17,555 nt of DNA from Clostridiales bacterium (GTDB lineage: Bacteria; Bacillota_A; Clostridia; Oscillospirales; Oscillospiraceae): contig JAAVHY010000031.1 of NCBI GenBank assembly GCA_014799485.1, positions 1 through 17,555 on the forward strand, written 5' to 3'. The notes beneath the pieces are model-generated. The model worked only from the letters and a program-made list of their open reading frames with translations. It did no database searches and had not been told where the DNA came from. Made by a program: the position numbers and the translations under genes. This document shows, piece after piece, positions 7,789 to 14,591 of the stretch (within the stretch, counting starts at the first letter, position 1; each line of letters opens with the position of its first letter).

Positions 7789-8319
7789 TTATTTAGTAAA
7801 ACGAAGATAAAACCAGCCATTATGCTCCTGCCTATCGGCCAGTTTTAAGCGGGTGCTTTGGCAGAGGCGGATAAAATGGCCCGCGTCCTGAGATGCGCTC
7901 TCCTTGACAACGCCGTAAGTGGTGTGGACGGCGGTTCCGGCGGCATCGATATCCAGTTCAATCAGAAACGGATCAGGGAAGGCGGATTCCACTTCCGCGT
8001 CCCAGATATGAAGGCTGCCGCCGGGTCGCAGCACCCGGGCAGCCTGGGCAACGGCCTGGGTTTGGATAGCAGACGACATATACAGAAATGAGAAAAACGA
8101 AGTGACGTGCTGGAAGGAGTTGTCCTCAAAGGTTAGGGCGGCAGCGTCCATGAGCATTTTTTGGGGACCTTCCGGCGCCTCGTCCAATTCCTCCTGCCGG
8201 TTGTCGATGGCGACTGCCTGGCTGCCATAGATGCGTCCGATGACACCTTCTCCGCCGCCCCCTAAATCGAGGATGGGACCGTCGAGGTTTTTCGTTAGGC
8301 TGAGATCTGCGCTTACCAT
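7789..8319 (-). CDS. Small class I SAM-dependent methyltransferase, substrate unknown
   Basis: The 176-residue protein has a Methyltransf_11-type Rossmann fold. Motif I is ILDLGGGGEG (16-25), the acidic end of strand 2 is in VAIDNRQ, a D-A-A-A-L-T-F-E-D motif follows, and ARVLRPGGSLHIWD marks strand 5. No RNA-binding or metal motif is visible, so the substrate could be a small molecule, lipid or protein. The ATG at 8319 is preferred over a GTG at 8328 because GGAGG lies 8 bases before it. The gene lies between degV and rsmA with gaps of 34 and 22 bases, which suggests one mRNA but does not fix its function. Confidence 0.85.
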   Translation of the reverse strand: MVSADLSLTKNLDGPILDLGGGGEGVIGRIYGSQAVAIDNRQEELDEAPEGPQKMLMDAAALTFEDNSFQHVTSFFSFLYMSSAIQTQAVAQAARVLRPGGSLHIWDAEVESAFPDPFLIELDIDAAGTAVHTTYGVVKESASQDAGHFIRLCQSTRLKLADRQEHNGWFYLRFTK

Positions 8320-8353
8320 AGACGGCACCTCCGGGTCCTGGCCGGGCAGAGAT

Positions 8354-9190
8354 TTAATAGGCGACGATCACGCCGCCGTTATTGGCGTAATAAGAGCTGA
8401 GCCCACGGGTGGCGGTGATGACTACCCCGGCGAACTGGCAGCTTTTCTTAGCCAGCTCCCATAGCTGCTGCGCGCGGTCAGGGCAGAGACATTGGGAGAT
8501 GTAAAGGGTTTTTCCTTCATGCTTCTTGTCAGCAGCCATGATTTCCGCTATCTTGGCCAGGGCCTGCTTGATGGATAACGCCTGTCCGCGTTTGCAAATC
8601 TCCCCCTCGGGGGTGGAGCCCATGATGAGCTTGATGCGCAGCGCTCCGGTGAGCATGGCCTGCACTTTGGTCAGCCGGCCGTTTTTCCTCAGATTCTCCA
8701 AGTTTTCCAGCACAAACAGGGTGTTGGTCTGCGCAATGGTGTGCTCCGCCTGGGCCACTACCTGAGAAAAGGGTAGACCAGACTGCGCCAGTTTGTACAC
8801 CTTTTGGGCCAGCAGCACCTCGCCGGCGGAGGCGGAACAGGAATTGAATACGTGGACGTTCCGTTTCGGCCACTCCTCGGCAAACAGCTGTTTTGCCTGC
8901 CACGCGCTGTTGTGGGAGCCGCTGAGCAGGGCGGACAAGGTGACGACGTAGATGTCGCCGTCCGCTTTGCGGAAAGCGTCGAGATAGTCACCGGGGGCGG
9001 GGCAGGAGGTAGAGGAGGCGTCGGTGCTCTGGGCCATGGCGCAGATGAGCAGGCTGGTGTCCAGATTCTGGTCGTCCACATAGTCCTTGCCGCCGACATG
9101 GATGGTGAGCGGGATGGAGCGGTAAACGGGGTCGGCCCTCATTTCGGGGGTAAGGTCACAGCAGCTGTCAACGATAATGGAAAAACTCAT
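8354..9190 (-). CDS. DegV family fatty-acid-binding protein
   Basis: DegV/FakB proteins hold a fatty acid; in many Firmicutes they present it to the kinase FakA, so that exogenous acyl chains enter phospholipid. The 278 residues match the family length. The start SIIVDSCCDLT, the TSCPAPGDY loop (61-69, with Ser62 expected at the carboxylate site) and SALLSGSHNSA (86-96) are the usual signatures. No fakA-like gene is in the window. Expression is likely from its own consensus promoter, whose -35 box contains the stop codon of the gene before it, and a 19-base palindrome overlaps the -10 box. The Shine-Dalgarno sequence is AAGGGG, 9 bases before ATG. The family is certain; the exact ligand is not. 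Confidence 0.95.
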   Translation of the reverse strand: MSFSIIVDSCCDLTPEMRADPVYRSIPLTIHVGGKDYVDDQNLDTSLLICAMAQSTDASSTSCPAPGDYLDAFRKADGDIYVVTLSALLSGSHNSAWQAKQLFAEEWPKRNVHVFNSCSASAGEVLLAQKVYKLAQSGLPFSQVVAQAEHTIAQTNTLFVLENLENLRKNGRLTKVQAMLTGALRIKLIMGSTPEGEICKRGQALSIKQALAKIAEIMAADKKHEGKTLYISQCLCPDRAQQLWELAKKSCQFAGVVITATRGLSSYYANNGGVIVAY

Positions 9191-9196
9191 AGAAAT

Positions 9197-9252
9197 AATC
9201 CCCTTATATAATAATCTAAATTAGATTATACCATAACCAAGGGGATTGTCAA
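9197..9252 (-). promoter_or_regulatory. degV promoter with nested dyads (operator candidate and Shine-Dalgarno-hiding repeat)
   Basis: Read on the - strand, TTGACA (9247-9252) and TATAAT (9225-9230) are both perfect consensus with a 16-base spacer. A palindrome with 9-base arms, ATAATCTAA and TTAGATTAT around one base (9211-9229), overlaps the -10 box and start point and looks like a repressor site. An outer 9-base repeat (AATCCCCTT 9197-9205, AAGGGGATT 9239-9247) puts the degV Shine-Dalgarno in one arm and the promoter spacer in the other. The TGA inside TTGACA is the trmD stop codon. Confidence 0.85.
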
Positions 9253-10556
9253 GGGAGAGTGGGCCGATCCGGGCGGGCGACCCGTTTTTCATAGGCCACC
9301 CGGCGGGGATCGTGGCCGCCGTTTACCGTTACGGCCACGTTGCCCCGGTACTGGAAGCCGTTCCGGCGGAGCAGGCCCTGCATGGCCTTGTTCTTTTTGT
9401 GGGTATCGGCCCGGAGCCAGCCCAGGCCTTGCGCCAATGCCAGCCGCTGGCATTCCGCAATGATGCGGTCTGCCAGGCCGGAGCCGCGGTATTGTTCCGC
9501 CACAGCACAGCGGTGGAGAACGGCATAAGGTTCCTCTGAAGACCACTTACCGTCGGAGATGGCGGCATAGCTTTGCTCAGGGCGGGTGGAGAGGACAAAA
9601 AAGGCGCACACTTCATTCTCGCAGGTGAGGACAAAACATTCATTTTGTTCCAAATCCACCAGAAAATGCCGCCGCTCCGGGTAGCCGTCCTGCCATTGAT
9701 CCACTCCGCGGGAAGCCAGAAAGCCCTGGGCCTGGGCAGCGATGGCCAGCATGGCGGGCAGGTCGTTTTCCGATGCCGGACGGCACTCAACCGGCTGGGG
9801 CAGGGGAGGGCGGGACAGCTCCCGTTCCAGCTCCGCCAGCAGCTTTTGGTCCGCCTTGGAGGACAGGTCCAGCTTTTCGTAGAGGTCGGGCCGCCGCTGC
9901 CGGGTGCGCAGCAGGGATTGCTTGCGCCGCCAGCGCTCGATTTTGGCGTGGTCGCCGGTGGACAGCACCTCCGGGACCTCCCGGCCGTGCCATACGGCGG
10001 GGCGGGAGTACTGGGGGTATTCCAGCAGGCCGTCCCAGTGGCTCTCGTTTTCAAAGCACTCGGCGTCGGACAGCACCCCGGGCACCAACCGGCACACCGC
10101 GTCCGCCACCGCCATGGCGGCGATCTCCCCGCCGGTGAGCACGAAATCGCCCAAGGAAATTTCTTCGTCTACGCACTCGTCAATGAACCGCTGGTCGATG
10201 CCCTCGTAGTGGCCGCACACCAGGACCAGGTGATCCTGTTCCCAGGCCAGCCGCTTGGCGTCCGCCTGGGTGAAGGTTTTGCCGCAGGGGGAGAGGTAGA
10301 TGGTGTGGGGACGCTTGTCATACTGCCCGCAGATGTGCTCCCAGCATCGGTACAGCGGGTCGGCCTGGAGCACAGCCCCCCGGCCCCCGCCGTAAGGGTA
10401 GTCGTCCACCTGCTTCTGTTTATTTAAGGTGTAGTCCCGAATCTGGTGGGTCTCGATGCGCAGGATATCCCGCTCCTGGGCCCGGCCCAGGATGGATTCG
10501 GACAGCACATCGCCCACCGTGTCTGGAAACAGGGTCATGATGTCAATATGGTACAT
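9249..10556 (-). CDS. trmD: TrmD (tRNA m1G37 methyltransferase) fused to a C-terminal GNAT acetyltransferase
   Basis: TrmD methylates N1 of G37 in tRNAs and so prevents +1 frameshifting. Residues 1-245 are a full TrmD: DYPYGGGRG (52-60), LSPCGKTFTQ (88-97), CGHYEGIDQR (114-123, forming the knotted SAM site), EISLGDFVLTGGE (132-144) and SHWDGLLEYPQYSRP (172-186) with the expected catalytic Asp175. A Pro-rich linker (~248-256) leads to a GNAT domain (257-425) with acetyl-CoA loop QYRGSGLA (355-362) and a family-typical ADTHKKNKAMQ..NGF end. Most TrmD proteins stop near 240-250 residues. The reading frame is continuous with no internal ribosome site seen at the junction. It starts 2 bases after the rimM stop, so the two are translationally close. 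What the GNAT acetylates is unknown. Confidence 0.95.
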   Translation of the reverse strand: MYHIDIMTLFPDTVGDVLSESILGRAQERDILRIETHQIRDYTLNKQKQVDDYPYGGGRGAVLQADPLYRCWEHICGQYDKRPHTIYLSPCGKTFTQADAKRLAWEQDHLVLVCGHYEGIDQRFIDECVDEEISLGDFVLTGGEIAAMAVADAVCRLVPGVLSDAECFENESHWDGLLEYPQYSRPAVWHGREVPEVLSTGDHAKIERWRRKQSLLRTRQRRPDLYEKLDLSSKADQKLLAELERELSRPPLPQPVECRPASENDLPAMLAIAAQAQGFLASRGVDQWQDGYPERRHFLVDLEQNECFVLTCENEVCAFFVLSTRPEQSYAAISDGKWSSEEPYAVLHRCAVAEQYRGSGLADRIIAECQRLALAQGLGWLRADTHKKNKAMQGLLRRNGFQYRGNVAVTVNGGHDPRRVAYEKRVARPDRPTLP

Positions 10557-10558
10557 GG

Positions 10559-11041
10559 CTACATCCCTTCGATCAGACGCACCCTGATATAGCCGTCCTT
10601 GATATTGGTCTCCAGAATGAACTCGGGCACAGCGGGGATCAGGATCTCCCGCTCACCCTCCACCACATAGACCTGCTGATGGGAAGGGGAGAGCACTTCT
10701 TTCAGGGTGCCCAGTCTGCTCCCGGCCTCGTCCACCACATCCAGGCCGATGATGTCCGCCAGGAAAAAGGCGCCCTCCGGCAGTTTGGCGTCGCTCCGGC
10801 GGATCTGAACGGTCTTGCCTTTGAGGATCATGGCCTGCTCCACCGTGTCCACTCCGTCCAGCTTGGCGATGACGCTGCCCTTGTGGACCCGGCTGGAGGT
10901 GACGCGGATGGGCTTGCCATCTACATAGAGGGTGGAAAACCGGCACAAAAACTCCGGGCTGTCCGCCCAGGGGACGATGCGCACCTCGCCGTGGATGCCG
11001 TGGGTGTTGACGATCTGCCCGCAGTCGAGAAATTCATTCAT
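10559..11041 (-). CDS. rimM: Ribosome maturation factor RimM
   Basis: RimM binds ribosomal protein S19 and helps the 30S head mature before rRNA processing ends. The 160-residue protein has the N-terminal RimM barrel (GQIVNTHGIHGEVRI, 8-22) and a C-terminal PRC barrel (from about 90, FFLADIIGLDVVDE, then HQQVYVV). The ATG at 11041 is preferred because AGAGG lies six bases upstream; a TTG at 11080 would add 13 unconserved residues. It is followed after 2 bases by trmD, the classical partner. The gene before it is a C-S lyase gene, not rpsP or a KH protein, so the usual rpsP-rimM-trmD-rplS order is broken on both sides. Confidence 0.96.
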   Translation of the reverse strand: MNEFLDCGQIVNTHGIHGEVRIVPWADSPEFLCRFSTLYVDGKPIRVTSSRVHKGSVIAKLDGVDTVEQAMILKGKTVQIRRSDAKLPEGAFFLADIIGLDVVDEAGSRLGTLKEVLSPSHQQVYVVEGEREILIPAVPEFILETNIKDGYIRVRLIEGM

Positions 11042-11076
11042 GGGAAACCTCTTCTTAACGTATGATTTTGATTTGT

Positions 11077-12249
11077 TCAAGCGTTCCGCCGCTGGATGGC
11101 GTTCTTCAGGCGTTCCAGGGCGTTTTCCAGCACCTTGCGGCCGCAGGCCAGGTTGATGCGCTGGAACCCGTCTCCGGCGGCGCCGAAAATGTAACCGTCG
11201 TTTAGATATAGCTGGGCCTCCGTCCGAAGGAACTCGCCCAGGGCGTGGCCGTCCATACCAAAGCAGCGGCAGTCCAGCCAGGCCAGATAGGTGCCCTCCA
11301 GCTCAGCCACCCATACCTCCGGGAAGTTTTGGGCCATGAATTCCTTCAGATAAAGGTAGTTGCCCCATATGTGCTCGTTGAGTTGGTCTACCCAGTCGGC
11401 GCATTGGGTATAGCCGGTTTCCAGCGCCCGTATCCCAAAGATGCTGAAAGTATTGCAGCCGGACAGGGACACCTGCCGCACCATCTTTTCCCGCAGTCCG
11501 GCATTGGGGATCAGGATGTTCGCCACGCAAAGGCCGGCCAGGGAGAAGGTCTTGCTGGGGGCGGTACACATAACGCAGTTGTCGGCGTAGACGTCTCCCA
11601 GCGCGGCGTAGCAGGTGTGCCGGTAACCGGGCATGATGAGGTCGAAATGGATTTCGTCGCTCACCACCAGCACATTGTATTTGAGGCAGATATCCCCCAT
11701 GCGGCGCAGTTCGTCCTGGGTCCACACCCGGCCCACCGGGTTGTGGGGGCTGCAGAGGAGGAACATCCTGCACTGCCGGGCCTTTTCTTCAAAGTCCGCG
11801 AAGTCCACCTGGTAGCGGCCATCCTCCAGCAGCAGGGGGCTCTCCACCACGCGCCGGCCGTTCTCCTCCACCGCCCGGTAGAAGGGATGGTACACCGGGG
11901 TGACCAGCAGCACGCCGTCTCCGGGCTCGGTGTAGGCGCGGACGGCGGCGTACAGTGCCTGGACGACCCCGTTGGTCTGGACGATCCAGTCGGACTGGAC
12001 GTCCCAGCCGTGGCGGGTGGACATCCAGTGCTTGAGGGCGGAGGCGTACCGTTCCCCCCAATGGGTGTAGCCCCACATCCCGAACTCGGCGGTCTTTTTC
12101 AGCTCCTCGATGATTTGAGGCGGGGAGAGCAGCTCCATGTCCGCCACTGACAGGGGGACCACGCCCTCGGCGGAATCGGGCCCTATGGCGTCCCATTTGG
12201 CGGCTTCCATGTTCACGCGGGCATGGGCGGTCTCAAAATCGTACTTCAT
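11077..12249 (-). CDS. PatB/MalY-family PLP-dependent C-S lyase (cystathionine beta-lyase-like aminotransferase fold)
   Basis: Members of this fold-type I family split cystathionine or other cysteine conjugates into pyruvate, ammonia and a thiol; some also act as regulators or aminotransferases. The 390 residues match the family. Visible are VADMELLSPP near the N-terminus, GYTHWGERY (60-68), the SPHNPVGRVW segment with Asn170, SDEIHFDL (197-204) with Asp198 for the PLP ring nitrogen, and APSKTFSLAGL with the expected PLP lysine at 233. ATG 12249 follows AAAGGAG with 11 bases between; a longer open frame upstream runs through the tRNA fragment and terminator and is not coding. It lies 35 bases before rimM. 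The exact substrate cannot be read from sequence. Confidence 0.92.
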   Translation of the reverse strand: MKYDFETAHARVNMEAAKWDAIGPDSAEGVVPLSVADMELLSPPQIIEELKKTAEFGMWGYTHWGERYASALKHWMSTRHGWDVQSDWIVQTNGVVQALYAAVRAYTEPGDGVLLVTPVYHPFYRAVEENGRRVVESPLLLEDGRYQVDFADFEEKARQCRMFLLCSPHNPVGRVWTQDELRRMGDICLKYNVLVVSDEIHFDLIMPGYRHTCYAALGDVYADNCVMCTAPSKTFSLAGLCVANILIPNAGLREKMVRQVSLSGCNTFSIFGIRALETGYTQCADWVDQLNEHIWGNYLYLKEFMAQNFPEVWVAELEGTYLAWLDCRCFGMDGHALGEFLRTEAQLYLNDGYIFGAAGDGFQRINLACGRKVLENALERLKNAIQRRNA

Positions 12250-12320
12250 ACGCGGCACAGCTCCTTTATCTGTCTGAATGGATTGCGGGGCGGGGATCTG
12301 GAAGAGGGGCCTTGGACGAT

Positions 12321-12358
12321 AAAAAGCTCCGTACAGGCCGCCGGCCTGTACGGAGCTT
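12321..12358 (-). terminator. Strong rho-independent terminator downstream of the tRNA-Thr fragment
   Basis: A perfect 16-bp stem (12324-12339 with 12343-12358) with a 3-base loop is followed on the - strand by TTTTT. It starts four bases after the encoded CCA end of the tRNA fragment, so it is probably the tRNA gene's own terminator. It also insulates the chromosomal PatB operon from the mobile element. Confidence 0.92.
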
Positions 12359-12362
12359 GCGC

Positions 12363-12401
12363 TGGAGCTGGTAATGTGACTCGAACACACGACCGCTGGT
12401 T
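12363..12401 (-). pseudogene. 3' fragment of a tRNA-Thr-like gene (candidate attachment site)
   Basis: On the - strand the 39 bases read as the 3' side of an anticodon stem (AACCAG), a short variable region, a T arm (GTGTG TTCGAGT CACAT, including one G-U pair), the acceptor strand TACCAGC, discriminator T and CCA. The matching 5' acceptor (GCTGGTA), D arm and anticodon loop are not found upstream. tRNA-Thr is inferred from the acceptor end, because the anticodon is missing. The break near the anticodon loop and the mobilization genes beside it fit an element border in a tRNA gene. Confidence 0.65.
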
Positions 12402-12527
12402 GTCCGTAAGGTGACATTGCTCCCCGCCAGAGTTTCGCACAGGCTTTATGGTCTATTTATGATACTACATTTTTGGACCGGTTTCAAGGTATCAGCGATT
12501 TTTTGCTGTGGCATCCTTAGAGAGGCA

Positions 12528-12554
12528 ATGCACACCGGCTGAGCCGGTGTGCAT
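12528..12554 (-). terminator. Hairpin after the recombinase gene
   Basis: A perfect 12-bp stem (ATGCACACCGGC with GCCGGTGTGCAT) with a 3-base loop lies six bases past the recombinase stop codon. No T run follows, so it could be a weak terminator, an mRNA 3' stabilizer or part of the element end. Confidence 0.5.
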
Positions 12555-12560
12555 GATACA

Positions 12561-14340
12561 TTACGCTGGCAGGATTAGAACAGGTTTCGATCCGTCTGGT
12601 GCTTGATCCACTGCTTCGATGTAGTTTGCCAGTAATTCACTCGTGTTCACATATCCAATGAATTTGTAGTAGATGTCCACTTGCTGGGATTTGACGCCGT
12701 CCGGCGTGATGACTTTTTCGTGAACCACAATCTTTTCAATAAGTTCATTGAGGATGTGGGCGTTCAGCTCGGTGATGTCGGTATATTTCCAGATAATTGG
12801 CAGGAACTGCTCGATATTGTCATAGATTTCCTCACCTTGGGCAATTTCCGCAGCCAGAGTCTCTCGCTGTGCTTTCAAGACGGCCTGCTCCCGCTCATAG
12901 TTCGGGGCCATAGCCTGATACCGCTCCTCACTGATTCTTTCCAGCGCTGCGTCCTCGTAGAGTTTGGTCAGGATTTTGGACAGATCCGCAATCCGCTTGT
13001 CCACCTTTTTCAATTCTCGTTTGCACCGCTGGATATCAGCCTCCCGCTTTTCGGTTTTCGCCGCTACCAGCATATCCATGTAATCCTTTGCCGCCAGCTT
13101 GGCGGCCTGGGCATTGAGCCGGATATCCTCCAGCACCAACTGATTAAGCGTTTTCCACCCGATGGCATGGGAAGTGCAGCGTTCCTTCCCGTAGTTTTTG
13201 TAGACCCAGCAGGAAAATCCGTTGTACCTGCCTTTTTTCGCGTCATAACTCACATTCATGGAAGAGCCGCAGTCGGCGCACTTGACCAGCCCCGCAAAGG
13301 GCTGTACCTGGCCGCTGCTGTTTTCCCGCCGTCTGGCCTTCATCATCTGATGTACCGTATCCCATAGCTCCTGGGTGATGATGGCTTCATGGGTGTTCTC
13401 GGTGATGATCCACTCGTCCTCCGATGTAGGGATGCGGTGCTTGTCAAAGAATCCCTTGGTTTTGGTGCGGCCAAACACGGTCTGCCCCAAATAGACCCGG
13501 TTGTTCAGAATAGCCCGGATGGAAGTGGCGTGCCAATCATAGGGTTTGCGCCAGTAGTCGCTGTTTTTGTAGTAGTCCGGGTTGCTTTGGTTGAAATATG
13601 CCTGGGGGTTGAGCACGCCTCTTTCCCGAAGAATTTTGGTCATCCGCACATATCCGATGCCGTTGGCGAACATCTGGAAGATATCCCGCACCACATCTGC
13701 GCTGCAGGGATCGACGATGAGATGGTGTCGGTCATTGGGATTTTTCTGATAGCCGAAGGGAGCCCGCGCGCCCAGGAACATCCCGGATTTGGCCCGGGCC
13801 TGGTGGGCGGCTTTGGTTTTGCTGGACGCTTGCCGGGCGTAGAAAGAGTTGATGACATTGGTAAAGGGGAGTACCAGATTGTCCATCCCGTTCTTAGAAT
13901 CAATATTTTCCGCGACTGAGATGAAACGGACGCCTTTTTCTTCAAAGTAGTGTTCGATGTACATTCCCATCTGTGCATACTCCCGACCAAAGCGGGAGAG
14001 GTCTTTGACAATGACCATGTTGATCCTGCCGTTCTCAATGTCGTCCAGCATTCGTGTGAACTCAGGACGGTCAAAGTTGGTTCCGCTCCATCCGTCGTCG
14101 CAATAGTAGTCGCTGATGGTGATATTGTGCTCGTTGCAATATTGGGTGAGCAGAGTTTTTTGCGTTTGGATGCTGCCGGATTCGCCCATGCTTCCGTCAT
14201 CTGACGGTAGTTTTTATTGGTAAAGGGAAATTTGTCAAAAAACAAAATGTCAGTCATGTCGAAAGTTGTTATAATTTGTCGCCTGGACTGTCATCATCCT
14301 GGCTGAGCCGACAGTAGATTGCAGCCTTTTCGTTTGCCAT
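12561..14340 (-). pseudogene. Large serine recombinase (TndX/TnpX-like), interrupted after codon 17
   Basis: The original start is ATG 14340, preceded by AAGGAGG with an 8-base gap. It encodes MANEKAAIYCRLSQDDD, where Ser13 is the expected catalytic nucleophile, then seven more codons and a stop (TAA 14269-14271). The rest is open from ATG 14189 for 542 residues: GESGSIQTQK, YCDDGWSGTNF (29-39), KDLSRFGR (62-69), the Recombinase domain (~145-290), a zinc ribbon (Cys304, 307, 327, 338), a coiled coil (~365-460) and a DUF4368-like end. Deleting 14196-14289 joins both parts in one frame. The long fragment has no RLS motif and an in-frame stop eight codons above its ATG, so it should be unable to cut DNA. 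Such enzymes normally excise and integrate mobilizable elements. It follows the TnpW-like gene by 35 bases. Confidence 0.9.
14196..14289 (-). mobile_element. 94-bp insertion in the recombinase gene (88 bp plus a 6-bp direct repeat)
   Basis: GATGAC is present on both sides (14290-14295 and 14196-14201, - strand sense). The insert is much richer in A+T than its surroundings. On the + strand it holds TGTC followed by A or G at 14233, 14248, 14256 and 14277, with a further TGTCA at 14290 across the right-hand repeat. If the repeat is drawn as TC, the ends become TGACGGT and ACTGTCA, a 7-base terminal inverted repeat with one mismatch. A promoter candidate, TTGACA (14233-14238), 16 bases, TAAAAA (14211-14216), points into the downstream recombinase fragment. 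No known element is recognised; a MITE-like remnant or a scar of excision fits best. Confidence 0.7.
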
Positions 14341-14375
14341 AGCTTTCGCCTCCTTTTCAGCAACACACAATACTC

Positions 14376-14570
14376 CTAATCCTCGTCGGAAGCCATATCA
14401 GGATTGGACAAAGAATCTGCTTCATCTTTGTCCAAAAGTACCGAGTCGGTAATAAGCTGTCCAACCTTCTGAAAAATATCTTTGTTGCCGCTGTAGAAAC
14501 TGAATGTGATATACTGTACGCCGCGAATGGTTGTAGTGTGGGCTTGAAAATCATTCTCAAATAAAAACAT
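14376..14570 (-). CDS. Small element protein, TnpW-like
   Basis: The 64-residue protein has ATG at 14570 preceded by AAAGGA six bases away. Its core TTTIRGVQYITFSFYSGNKD followed by IFQKVGQLI resembles, by eye, the pattern of small TnpW-type proteins in Tn4451-like elements (basic-Gly-x-x-Tyr, aromatic-Ser, then an amphipathic helix ending in a Leu-Ile pair). The C-terminus is acidic (DKDEADSLSNPDMASDED). No enzyme motif or membrane span is present. It lies 21 bases after the relaxase gene and 35 before the recombinase start. Its role is unknown; position suggests it belongs to the recombination/mobilization operon. The gene is likely real, the family assignment tentative. Confidence 0.65.
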   Translation of the reverse strand: MFLFENDFQAHTTTIRGVQYITFSFYSGNKDIFQKVGQLITDSVLLDKDEADSLSNPDMASDED

Positions 14571-14591
14571 GGTGGTTCCTTTCTCCCTGGG

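Noticed and set aside
11041..11080. Longer rimM start at TTG 11080
   Set aside because: Adds 13 unconserved residues and overlaps the upstream stop; ATG 11041 has a suitable ribosome site.
11245..12150. 301-residue frame antisense to the PatB-type gene
   Set aside because: Shadow of a strongly identified gene; composition is Gly/Val/His-rich with no recognisable domain.
12363..12440. Complete tRNA gene or tmRNA 3' end
   Set aside because: T arm and acceptor 3' strand are present, but no matching 5' acceptor, D arm or anticodon loop exists, and the upstream bases lead into the recombinase gene.
13640..14257. 205-residue frame starting MTDILFF inside the insert
   Set aside because: It soon reads the recombinase gene in the wrong frame; it exists only because the insert supplies an ATG.
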